Source: Pithys albifrons albifrons (Eukaryota > Chordata > Aves > Passeriformes > Thamnophilidae). Taken from it: a DNA stretch of 64,000 nucleotides. Below are positions 22,118 to 33,625 of this stretch, one piece after another. Both the position numbers and the translations under genes were made by a program. The notes below the pieces were generated by a model. The model was not told where the DNA came from and ran no database searches. It worked only from the letters and a program-made list of their open reading frames with translations. How positions within the stretch are numbered: position 1 is the stretch's first letter; every line of letters starts with the position of its first letter. The DNA is taken from assembly GCF_047495875.1 (NCBI RefSeq), contig NC_092463.1, forward strand, positions 16,915,224 to 16,979,223, read 5' to 3'.

Positions 22118-25100
22118 ATGGAGTCGATCTTCCACGAACGGGTGAGTGACGGAGCGGGGCTCGGCCGGGCCGGGGCTGCACACCCAGTCCTTGGCGGCCT
22201 GGCGGTGCGGAGCGGCAGGGCTGGCCGCGGGGCAGCCCCGGCGTGCGCTCGGGCCGCGCTGCCCCGGGCCCGTCCCGGGTGGGCCCTGCCGGCTCTGAGG
22301 GGAAGGGGAGTGTTGTTACTGCAGATCAGAACGAGCCAGGGCTCAGCCTCATCCTGCCCTCTGGCCCGGGGGCCGCGCTTTGGGGCTGTAGGAGCGGAGC
22401 GCAGGGAAGGCTGCACCTGCCTGTGTTCCGTGAGAAAGAGAGCGCGGCGAGAAACGAGTGTGGAGCGGAGCAGCGCTCTCGCTGGGCTCTCAGACCCATC
22501 TCTTCACCGAGCCTGGCTTGGCCGAGGTTGTGTCATGAGCAGGGAGCGAGAGTGCTGTTAAAGAAATCCTAATTTATATACTGTGCTTCTGTGTGCTGAT
22601 GAACAGTGTTTCTCTGTTTTGGAGGGGAAATAAAATCTATGACATGCTGTGACTTTTCCAGGTTCCCGAATATGAGCTTTTTCTGTTTAAATGCTGTTCA
22701 GATATAATTGTCTTTTTTCGTGTACCTTGCCAATGTCTCTTCAACTTTCTTGTGCTCATTTTAACACTAGTTCTGTTACATTGCTCTCTTGTGTAATGGT
22801 GAGTTTACTTTAGGAAATTAAAGAAGATATCTGTATAACTTCCTTAAAAATAAAATTAGTGTTCTGATGTATATAGAACTGAGAAGTGTTCTTTCAAACT
22901 CGGTTTGGGCTGCAAAATTTGGGAAGAGTTACGGTGTTAAGCAGGTGCTACACAGAGGATGTGTTGGATTTTGGCCATTATAGCCTCTAATACAGTGACC
23001 TTGAGTTTCAGTCTGGATTTTAAAATAGTTTAGCAGTAGTGTACCCTTCTCTTATCTGCCCTTGCCTATCACAAAATGAAATGATAACTTTTTTATTACA
23101 AAGTTGCTTTCTAGTTTAATAAAAAAGCTCTTGAAACTGCTGTGACAGAGCACAATACATTCAAAGTCAATAATTTTTAGCTGCCACATGTTTGGGGGAA
23201 GGGAAAGTGTACAGTTTTGGTTTTCTCACATGTTAAACAGAACTGCTCCATGGTTCATAACCCAGTTAAAAAGTTGCACCTGAGTGCCTGTTTTAAAATT
23301 GGAATACCTAATGGTTTTGTCCTGTTATTCTCTGGAAAATGTAACTAAATCTCTGCCTTTTTTTCTTAATGGGGATTTTTTCCCCCCGTTAAGTGTTTTC
23401 AATATGTTTTAAAATGCTGCATATACAGGCAGGTTTGAATCTGCACAACTCAGATGTTTTGATAAAAACGTGCTATTTATAAAGGAAAATTAGCAAAAGA
23501 AAGAACTAAGCAATTGTGGCATTTTCAAGAGGGAAATGTCAATTGTAGAAAGTGGGATTTAAGGATGGTGCTTCAGGAGCCCCCATCTTAGAAGTTTGTC
23601 CTTTTCTTGACAAGATAAAAGTGATTGAAAAGACTGAGAGCAGAGCAGCAGTTTATACCAGGAGAGGTTTCAATAAGGTTATGGAAAGTGTAATGTTCTT
23701 TGCACAAAACAGTAGAAGTTAATGTCTGTAAAAAACTGTAACATCAGTTTTCTGCGTTTTGCACTTCATATGTATAGATTTTGCACATGAAAACTAACAT
23801 TTATTGCTTTTAAGGTCAAACTGTACAAACAGAGAAAGGTTCTTTTAGTGAAATTAAGATGTAAGCCTGTAGTATAGCTCATTTTCAGAGGTTTCTAAAT
23901 CAGCTTCGTCTAAGTCTAGTGGAGAAACTTGTGACTGTTGAGCAGGTTCTGCTCTTACATTTTGTCCCATGAGCAGTACAGGGATGTGGTCTGGAAGGGG
24001 CAGGATCTGGTGCTTAGTCCTGAGTTTCTTGTTGCAGGAAGGGCGTGAGCTGCAGGATGTTTCTGGATTCCATTGAAGCCTGACTGTACAGCCGGTCTGG
24101 TTTGAGTCACTCATTGCTCAATTGAGTGATGAAGCTCTAGGAAGATTCTGTAATCTGGAGTAAAGGGAACTTTGATAGAATTGATTGGGTTGGAAAAGAC
24201 CTCCGAGATCATCAAGTCCAACCCTTGGTCCAACTCCAGTCCCTTTAGCAGATCTCCCAGGCACTCAGCAATAGGACAAGGGGGCACGGGCTCAAGCTCT
24301 GCCAGGAGAAATTGAAGTTGGAGATCAGAAAAAAATTCTTTGCAGAGAGAGTGCTCAGGCATTGGAATGGCCTGCCCAGAGAGGTGGTGGATTCACCATC
24401 CCTGGAAGTTTTTCAACTGAGATTGGATGTGGCACTGAGTGCCATGATCTGGTAAATGGACTGGAGTTGGACCAAGGGTTGGACCTGATGATCTCAGAGG
24501 TCTTTTCCAACCCAATCGATTCTGTGATTCTAATACATGTATTCTGGGTGAGTGGGGAGGGCAGGTAGTTTGCCAAAATGAAACGGTTGAGTCATTTTAC
24601 AGAGCTTGTTAACCTAATTTTTTTGTTGTCTTTGGTGTTTTTTTATTCTTCCAATATTAGCAAGAAGGTTCACTGTGTGCTCAACACTGTCTGAATAATT
24701 TGCTGCAAGGGGAATACTTTAGTCCTGTTGAGTTATCCTCTATTGCACAGCAGTTGGATGAGGAAGAAAGGATGAGAATGGCAGAGGGAGGAGTATCTAG
24801 CGAAGAATACAGAACATTTTTACAGGTAACAGCATTTGCATTTGTGGTTGCTTGATATCTACCTGTAATGTTATATTGTCTAGACAGACTTGCTTAGCTA
24901 GACAAGGTTAAGTTTCTAGTGCTAAAAGTTCTTACATGAATAGGCCTTTTCACTCATGCATCTTAGATTTGGCATTCTCAAATGTTCCTAGTACAACTTT
25001 ACAATAATTTCACAAAAAGATATATTCATCTTCCAAGTGGGAAGGTCAGACATGGCAAGGAGGATCAGTGATTTGCCTTTTGTTTTTGTAAGCCAGTATC

Positions 25101-28100
25101 AGATAGAAACAGAAGTCCCCATGCCTGTCTGCCCCTTAAGCACCAAGTACTTCTAATTTAAAGGTTTGAGTCTTAAATTAATAAGCCTATTTTGGGCATT
25201 GTAATCAGCAAGGACATAACAAGTTGTTGCTTTAAGAATGTCCAGTTACGTTTATTTTCAAAACTCAGTTATATTTAACTTCTTATGCTTACACCATTTT
25301 TCTATTTTCTCCCTCCCAACCTCACATTGAGCAGCAGCCTTCTGTAAACATGGATGACAGTGGATTCTTCTCAATTCAAGTAAGCATATCTATCTTCTTA
25401 CACAATTTTCTGCTTATGCAGTATATGTTCTCTCATATAATTTAAATGGCATTGAGCTTTTACATCTAGTTTCCAGTTTATGGCCTTAATGGGATTAAGT
25501 GCTTGACTTCCAAATCTTCAGAGTATTTGCCATCAAAAGTAGTGACTTGCAATTCTTCAGTTCATGGCCTCTTAAACACACAGTAGCAGCATGGAACTGG
25601 GAAATGACACCTGCTGGCAATAACCTGGATTTTTAAGCTGCTTCTAATGAGCACTTCAGGTGTAAACCTTGGCTCCCATGGACTACAGGTGAAAAACCAG
25701 TATTGAGATGGCCTCCTCAAATTACAGACTGTAAAGCCCTTGGCAGTGATTACAGGGTTATCACAGAGATCTGCAGAAAGCATCATTATCTGCATTCCAG
25801 TTTTTATAACTCACTCCAGATGCTTCAGAGGTGGTTTTATTATTTTTCTTGTTTGGTTGTGGTTTTTTAAGGGGCATAGTGGAAAAGTTATTGATAATAA
25901 ATACTTTACCAGGAAAACAACAAAGATTTTGAACACCAAATTGCAGCTTGTGTCTGGACTAGAGCTTTAAGCAGTGCTTTATACCTTTGGCTGTCTCACA
26001 GGCTTTCACAGGTGCTTGTCCATGTTCCAGGATCCCTCAAAAGCTTGTCTTCCTTATGGCAGGACAGGGCTGTTTTTCTGCTCAGTGAAAAACACTAAGT
26101 TTGCCTTTCCTTGTATTCTTTGTATTCTTAATTGTGCTGCTTTAGTATAGGAGCTTAAAAAATACGCTTCCCCATTCTACTTTGCTGTCCTGTCATTGCC
26201 TTGTCCACTTACTGTACAGTTGCTGTGCTGAAAGTAAGTTGAATTGTAAATTAAAATTTCTTAGACCATTATTTTGTGTAGGCTTAAAGAGTTACTGTAA
26301 AAGAGTTTGTGCTCAGTTCAGTACCTGACTAATCCTGTGACAATCCAGTGGATTCCAAGTACTTACTGTGGAGAAGGAGAGTTTGAACTGGGGAGGGAGG
26401 GCAGAGCAGTGCACTGAGAGCAGAGATGGCAACTAAAGTGTCTGTGTGAGGTGAAGTTACAGCTTTGTTTGAGGGGAGATAAGCTCATTATCACATCTCG
26501 GTTACATCCTAGTTTTGTCACTTCCCCTTAGTATGTTTGCATGTAGATTCATGACAGTTGCATTTTGAATAATGGGATTCCCAGGTTTCCTGGCAATGTC
26601 TTCAAATCTTAGTTTTAGAAAAACAGTGTAATTGTTTATAGAACCTATACACATTTGACTGTTTTGACTCATGAAAAGTGCTACTTTTTTACAGGTTATA
26701 AGCAATGCCTTGAAAGTGTGGGGTTTAGAACTAATTCTCTTCAACAGCCCAGAGTATCAGAGACTTGGGATCGACCCTATGTAAGATTTCTTTAGCACCA
26801 TGCTTTCATTTTACAGAAAAAAATCCTCTTAATCTTGAGTTACTCTTTCAAGCTCTGTTGCATTCTGATGTTTGTATTATCTTCTGGCTTTGATTTTGTT
26901 CTTTTTGGGGGTGCACATGAGCCTCTGTCCTCTGTGCCTTCATGATATCTTAGTGTTTGTGGCATCACAAGTATATGGAAATTTCAGTGATACTGACAAC
27001 TTCCTAAATGTTAGAAAAGCAGTATAAGTATCCTGTAATGTGACATCAGTGGTTGTATTGCTGAAATTTTATTAGATAAGTTTAAATAGTAGGCAAATAA
27101 CTTTAATATGTATTCTGATTTTAGAGTATTTAATTTTATTTATTCCTTTTTCTTTTTACAGAAATGAAAAATCATTTATTTGTAATTATAAGGAACACTG
27201 GTTTACAGTTCGAAAGTTAGGAAAACAGGTGACATTGTCTTTTTTTATTTAAATATTGGCTCAGAATGGGTGTGGAAGAGTGGTTGCAAGGTGATCAAGT
27301 GTTGGCCTTTTGAAGGCTTTTCTGCAGTTTGCTTTAATAGTATCCCGTATTAAAAAAAAAGAGTAGATGTTTGTTTTATCACAAAAGTGCCAGGCAGTTT
27401 ATTATTGTTACCCTGGGGAAAGACCATCAGAGCAATTCCCTAGAGTACCTGCCCTTTAGGGAGCTGCAGCTTCTGCAGAGTCTGTGATATCTTAAGCTAT
27501 TTTCTTTTTTTTTTCCTGCATAAAAAATAGCATAAAAATTGCATGGAGGACGAGCAGGGAGTCCTAGACAAGGGTTAGGATCCCTATAGAATGCAAACTT
27601 ATTTTAATGCACTACATTATTGACACTTTAAAAATAATTTTGCTTGTTTAAATGGACAGCAGGTATAAGAAAAAGTTCAAAGTTCAAATATATTAATAAC
27701 TATGATTGCTAGAATTTGAGAGTACCAATTAGAATGAGGTTGGGGAAAGTAGAACCACAACTTTGTATGTTTTCGGAAACTTTAGGAAACAATTGTACTC
27801 CAAGCAGGAAATAGTTATTAAAAGTAAGGGATGGCCATACAAATACCTGGTACATCTAATAATTCATATCCATGTCCCTTGCAACACCAATACAGTATCT
27901 TATTGCAGTAGCTGATTGTTCCTCTGGATTGTACTTCATAAGCTTTCATACAATGGGGGCTGGTTTGGTGGTTTTTTCAGGGTTTTTTTTTCATAGAACA
28001 TGTTCATGGAAAACAGCTGTTAGATTCAATAATAGTGGGACAGGAGTTTCTTTGCCCATTTGGCTCATTTTTGCAAGTATTGGCTACCTATGTTGTTATA

Positions 28101-31100
28101 CAGATAAAATAATAGAGAAAAAGTAACTGTGACAAGTTCAGCAGACAAACTGAACTTTACTATTATGCTTTAGTTTAAAAGTATGGCTAATGCAGTTTAT
28201 TTGATGTCAAAAAGGCTGAATGGTCTCTTAAAATTATGGGAATGTTCCTTATTATATATACAATTACAATGTGTGGAATTTTGTGAGAGAGCATTCTAAC
28301 CCAAAACACCCTAAATTGGAGGGGGAGATGTCCTTGTATATGTGGCTTGTAATATAGAGACAATACTAAGTGTCTGTTATCTAAAGGGTAATGAGAAAAG
28401 ACAGACAAAATAGGTTGACTTAGATTTACTTGGCCTGCTTCTCTTATGTTACATTTAAAGCAAAAACTTTCTCCTCCATATTCCCTTTTAAAAGTTTCTG
28501 TTGGGTTAGGGTTAGGGTTAAAAATACAATTAAGAAGAATTTTAGAATGATGTCTGAAATAAATAAATACAATTGTAGAAGAATTACCTGTTTTAGATTG
28601 TTTGCCTGGTACCAGTATTCAGTAATGGGAGGGAGCATGCAGTACCTTCCACACTTCAGATCTCCTGTTAGCTGAGGAGTATCCGAAGGTAACCTTGAGC
28701 AGTATAACGATTGTGCTTCAAAAGACTTCTATTTGCTAATTTATTTTACTAGATTTATTTGGGGATTCCATCATAGAAAATTACCACTATGTACAGAAAT
28801 GAATTTACCAAGTGATCTTTATGCTAATTTGTTCTCTTAACTCTTTTTTTCTTTAATTACAGTGGTTTAACTTGAACTCTCTCTTGATGGGCCCAGAACT
28901 AATATCAGATACATATCTTGCACTTTTCTTGGCTCAATTACAACAGGAAGGTAATAGTAATTTGCAAATGTTAAATCTCATTCATTAGAAGTAGGTAATA
29001 ATTGTTACTTCCTAGAACTTAGTATTCAGTTAACTACCCTTAGTTTTTATGATTGAAATAGTGAAATAACCCAAGTTTTTATAATGAAAAGTAGAGTCTT
29101 ACATTATAATAAATCATTGTGTTCTATATAATGTGCATTTTAGAGTATTTATATCTGCACCTTAATGCAGTAGACTTATGATTTCTTTTCCTCAGGTTAC
29201 TCCATATTTGTAGTAAAAGGTGACCTGCCAGACTGTGAGGCTGATCAGCTCCTGCAGATGATTCGGGTACAGCAGATGCAGAGACCAAAACTAATTGGAG
29301 AAGAGGCAGCACAGACAAGAGATCAGAGGTAAGGTAAATAGAGATTTCATTTAATAATGTTCAGGATGATTGGTTTCTGTGATTAAGACCACATAGAGAC
29401 AACCCCCTTAAGAAGTAATTAGGAGTACCTTTAGTGCAATGTTCACTGCTGTTGCTCACAGTAAAGCAGGTTGGTAGACTACAAATGCTTTATTTTTAAA
29501 TGGTGTGTTTTTAAGTGGGTAAAAACTGCCTTGACAAGGATTGAGTTTTTCCATGTGCATAAGCATATTATAGTGCAGATTCTTACCTGCATGATTTAAA
29601 TGGTTTAACAAATTTTACCAAGTTGTGGTGAATAGTAATTAACCTAACTAACCTAATTAAGACTGGCTTGTGCATTCTGTCATAAGTAGAAAAGAACAGG
29701 AAACCCATATGTGAATTCCACATCGTATAAATCATACTCCATTCTCTTTTAGAATAATTTCACTCTGATGTTGTGGTGCTGCTCAGTTTTGATGCATTCT
29801 GGTAGTATAGAACATCCTTGAAAGCGTATAAAGTACTACTTCTGCAATAATTCTCTTAAATTTTCATAGTGGATTAAATGCATACTGATAAAAAGGCTTC
29901 AGGCGTTTCAGGGGAATTCATTATTATTTCTTCCCTTTGTGAAGTTAAACTGGTGTTGTAAATTGATGGAGTAATTCACAGCAACATGGAAAGTCTGTAC
30001 AGTTTACAGAGGATCTGTTGTTGCTTTAGTGTGGTCTACAAGGCTTCCTGAGGAGACCACATAGACTATTTTCTGCTGGTGTAACTGTTTAAAGAGCAGT
30101 AGGTTTGCATAACATGTATTATGACTTTTTGTAAGATTATAATTTCTGAAGATTTTCCTAACAGCTTCTGGTCAACATGTGAGTGATTTTAGAGTTGCAG
30201 TGTGTTGCAAATGAGTGTTTTAAAGTTGCTTTACAGCTGCTTGCAGCCCTTTGGTGTTTTTTCTTGTAGGAAGGAAAATGTTTATATAACAGACTTTCAC
30301 AATAGAAATATTTTTTCCAATGTTAAAAAATCCTAGAGTTAAATCAGCAGAAAATACTAATGTTAAACCTCATTATATAATATCTGTCTGAATTTTGCTA
30401 TAAACCTGAATTTCACAGGCTACCCAGAAGTGATGTGGACCAAGCAATAGAAGTTAACCATCCTTTTGATGGAACAGGCATGTTAGATGAAGATGAAGAG
30501 AATTTTCAGAGAGCCCTGGCTCTAAGTAGGCAGGAAATTGATATGGAGGATGAAGAAGCTGATCTTCGCAGAGCCATTCAGCTCAGCATGCAAGGTACAG
30601 TGCTCATCTAAATTTCTCTTACAGTCTTTGTGTTGTTTCTGCTTTAGGCAGCTACTGGAATTTGTTCGTCAGGCACTTTTTCCAGCATATGTCAAGCTGT
30701 CTGGAAAGACTGGCTTTGAGGCATGGAAGGATGATCTAGAATTTCCTGTAGCTATCTCCTTTCTGCTTTTTGAAAAGCTACAACTTTCATGTTGTCATTG
30801 ATCATTAGGAAGGCAGAACAAATTAGTAAAGGGTGGCAGGAGGGAAGGGAAAGTGAGGAGGAGAGAGAGACAAGTCAAGTTAATCCAGCTGCTTATTTCT
30901 CCAACAAGTCTCTTTCTTCCTCTCAAGTTTGAAGGTGTTTTCTTTAGCTATATTTAATTTACTAACTTCATTTTACTGTAATTAGTAGGATATGGCTTGT
31001 TCTGGTTTTAGGTAGTCGCCGGAGTGAGCTCTCAGGCTCATTACCACAGAGGGTTCCTCAGTCGTCTCACAGCAGTCAGACAGAGTCCCTTTCTTCAGAA

Positions 31101-32674
31101 GAACTGCGAAGGAGAAGACAAGCGTATTTTGAAAAGTAAAGTAGTTGACAGAAAACTGCATGTGGAAGTACTTGTCATATTTTTCAGTGCTTTTGGGTTG
31201 TGGATGGGTTTCTTACTGACATCCAACTCAACTTTTCTCTCTTAACATGGTTTCCTAACAGTACCTGAATTCTACTATTCTCAGGTGGTTCCTATGAAGA
31301 AACCTGTGAAAAAGAGGGGGTTATTTAGTAATGCAATAGCAGTCCTGTGAAGAAAGAAAACATACACGTAATAGAAATATTTTAAATGAAATCCTGTAAA
31401 TTTCTGTCATTGTCTTCTCAACAAACAGTATTATTTCGCTAAGACTTTCCTTCTGGTAGTGATGCTGCTCATGAGCATCACTTGAAATCATTGTAGATAT
31501 TTTATGTTGCAGTTCTGGTGTACTTAATACATAGTTGTGTTACTGTTGTAGCTTTTCCTTATCTCTGACTTCTAGTGATGGAGGCAATAAAGACCAGTGA
31601 GAAACACTGTGGATGGGAGGAGTTAGACTTTGCATGATAAGAATGTAGAACTTCCAAATGCTGGGAAAATAGTAATGTGGCTTGGATTATGATATCGTGA
31701 AGATAGGTGTCTGAAGGTTAGCACGGTGAAATGATTTTAGGTACAGGGGTGTTAGTGTACCAAACAGCTTCTACCTCTGATTCTTGGCCTTCCTTACAAA
31801 GAAATGAACTTGATTCTGGTCTCATATTGGTGTTAATTTTAGTCTCTTATAAATGTATACCACTTTCAGACAGCAACAACAGCTACAGCAGCAAGATCAG
31901 ATGCCAAACCAACAAGATAAGGCAACTTTTAGCTCTAGAACTCGAGAAGCTGACCCAGGTATTGTTTTTCAGACTTATATCCAACACTGAAGTATTTTTT
32001 TCACCTTTGTGTTGTGCTATTTCCTAACCTTCCTTGTCTGCCTGCTTCCTCACTCCAGCAGCCATTCAGACTCTGTCACTGCCATTTGGCAGTGAAGGAC
32101 AGAGGCCTGTTCCTCTTCCAATCTTGATAGGCTGTTTCAAAGTGAAGAGCATTGCTATTAGATCACTTAAGTTCTGATTTTGCTTTTTGCTGTTTTATTT
32201 GTGTTGAGCATTACAAATTGGAATCTCTGATGGGACTTGTGCTAATTATTTGTTTCCTATAGTACTTTTAGAGTTGTATGACAACTTGGACTAATATCTG
32301 AGAAAATTACTGGAACCAGTTTTCAGTAGAACATAAGTGCAGACATTACCAGTATTGGCTATTGGAGATCCAAAATTGATGTGTGTTATTTGTTCTGAAC
32401 TGACTGTTGTTGGCAGAAAACAAAGTGGGAAGTGTTCAGTAATTTTAAAAACAAAACCAATTTTGTGTGTGGGGTGGGGAAAAATGGGTGTGGACAAAAG
32501 GAACAACAAAAGCATTTAATTACAGTTAAGAACTAGCTCTGCAAATTAATTACAGCTTATATGCATTTATTGTCTTTAGGAGGTGACCTGAGTGAAGAAG
32601 ACATGCTTCAAGCAGCCATGAATATGTCTCTGGAATCTGTTAGAAACCACTTGAATTCAGAAGAGGAGAAATGA
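22118..32674 (+). CDS. ATXN3: ATXN3, ataxin-3 deubiquitinase, complete
   Basis: Ataxin-3 is a Josephin-family cysteine protease that trims ubiquitin chains and works with VCP/p97. Exons: 22118-22141, 24661-24825, 25335-25379, 26695-26780, 27162-27228, 28863-28950, 29196-29328, 30419-30594, 31012-31135, 31870-31958, 32580-32674; total 1092 nt, 363 aa. The start MESIFHER fits the family. The Josephin domain covers about 1-180 with the catalytic triad at the usual positions: C14 (GSLCAQH), H119 (KEHWFT) and N134 (WFNLNS). Ubiquitin-interacting motifs lie at about 226-241, 246-261 and 338-352. A VCP-binding-type basic motif, RRRR, is at 294-297. The polyglutamine position is short and interrupted (QQQQLQQQ, 304-311). 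The C-terminus [10 protein letters not shown] is the UIM3 isoform end. Splice sites are GT-AG and phases continuous. ATG context has A at -3 and G at +4. Confidence 0.97.
22142..24660 (+). other. ATXN3: ATXN3 intron 1
   Basis: A 2.5-kb intron with donor GTGAGT. The first about 320 bp belong to the CpG island, and the rest turns AT-rich. The only recognised insertion is the CR1 fold-back at 24177-24523. Open frames at 22070-22561 reflect GC-rich, stop-poor sequence. Confidence 0.7.
24177..24523. mobile_element. CR1 fold-back element (inverted 3' ends) in ATXN3 intron 1
   Basis: A plus-oriented CR1 3' fragment (about 24269-24523, with GCATTGGAATGGCCTGCCCA) is preceded by an inverted copy of its own 3' end. 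Arm 24177-24268 is close to the reverse complement of 24435-24523. Both arms contain the block GGACTGGAGTTGGACCAAGG and the AGGTCTTTTCCAACCCAATC end. The loop is about 166 bp. It ends about 137 bp before ATXN3 exon 2. No flanking duplication was identified. Confidence 0.85.
25380..26694 (+). other. ATXN3: ATXN3 intron 3
   Basis: About 1.3 kb between exons 3 and 4. It is unique-looking AT-rich sequence. No repeat, RNA gene or extra exon was recognised. Confidence 0.55.
27229..28862 (+). other. ATXN3: ATXN3 intron 5
   Basis: About 1.6 kb. It holds the telomeric triplet repeat at 28503-28520 and a T/G-rich run near 27960-27993. Nothing coding was identified. Confidence 0.6.
28503..28520 (+). 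repeat. Short interstitial telomeric repeat, (GGGTTA)3
   Basis: Three exact tandem copies of the vertebrate telomere hexamer, preceded by TT, lie in ATXN3 intron 5 (27229-28862). The flanks are ordinary AT-rich intron. Confidence 0.85.
29329..30418 (+). other. ATXN3: ATXN3 intron 7
   Basis: About 1.1 kb of AT-rich sequence without recognisable features. Confidence 0.5.
31136..32579 (+). other. ATXN3: ATXN3 introns 9 and 10
   Basis: These two introns flank the glutamine-encoding exon (31870-31958). No repeats were recognised. A pyrimidine-rich stretch at about 31985-32060 lies just after that exon's donor. Confidence 0.5.
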
Positions 32675-33155
32675 CACTTTTTTCCTCTCTTATTGTCAAA
32701 ACGCTAAGTCTCCATTAAAATTCTACTGTGTGAATGTTGCACAAGCAGGGTTCATTTCAGAGTTCTGTAAGCAGGAATGAAGGGGGGGCTGCTGGAGGTC
32801 AGAGTCTAGAGGGAATCTGCAAATACAATAAAGACTGCACTAATTTAGAAAACTGTAGCACTCCTACTACAAAACATCTGCTAAAAAGAGTAGTGGTGTT
32901 AAAGTTACTGAAACTATTTGCATGAGCAAAGATAGACAGGTGTAGCATCTGTAACTTGTATTTAAAAAGCAAGTTTAAATTGTTTTGAAGAATTCTACAG
33001 AAGATACAAATGGTGCCAAATAAAGCATCAGCTGATTTCCTTCAGTGGTAATGGAAAAAGATACAAGTAATAAGTTGTGCTCATAAATCAAGTTCTTTAT
33101 AATAAATCACTCTAAAATGGGGAAAATAATAAAATTCTGTTAAATAATTTATTTT

Positions 33156-33300
33156 GTGAGCCCTGAGATTAGCACCGTGCCATAATCAACTGAGCCAGTC
33201 ATGCCAAGGTAGTAGGTTTGATCCCTCTATGGGCCATTCACTTACGAGTTAATTTGAGGATCCTGGTGGGTCCCTTCCAATTCAGAAGATTCTCTGATTA
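33156..33300 (+). mobile_element. tRNA-Ile/CR1 SINE, TguSINE1-like
   Basis: The 5' part ends with GCCAAGGTAGTAGGTTTGAT and CCCTCTATGGGCCA, close to the T-arm and acceptor end of tRNA-Ile, including a B box. The 3' part, GATCCTGGTGGGTCCCTTCC followed by AATTCAGAAGATTCTCTGATT, is a CR1 3' end. A tRNA-Ile head with a CR1 tail is the structure of TguSINE1, described from zebra finch. The D-arm region is degraded. No clear target duplication was found. Confidence 0.8.
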
Positions 33301-33550
33301 TAAATGACTTAATATCAACTCTTTGATCCTGCTGTCTGCTTTTGAAATGACCCATTCTGCAGGAGAAACAAAAATCCATAAATTTCATACTTTGCAATTC
33401 AAGTTAAAAATCTTTAGTGTATTGTTGGTTATAATGTTACTCCTGAATCTTTCAGTGATTTCTGGATTTTTGGCACTTTCTGGTTTTACTTTCAATACCA
33501 ACTGTAAAATTTTAGTGCCGTGTTTAACGTATTGTCTTTTGACAGATAAC

Positions 33551-33625
33551 TTGCCTTTTTTGGTTTGGTGGGGGAGTTTTGTTGGTTTTGTTTGTTTGTT
33601 TTTTGGTTTGTTTTCTTCTTTTTTA
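33551..33625 (+). repeat. T/G-rich low-complexity tract
   Basis: A long run of T with G doublets (TTTGTTTGTTTTTTGGTTTG type) lies in the presumed ATXN3 3' UTR. Similar tracts occur at about 51797-51822 and 58788-58892. Confidence 0.6.
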
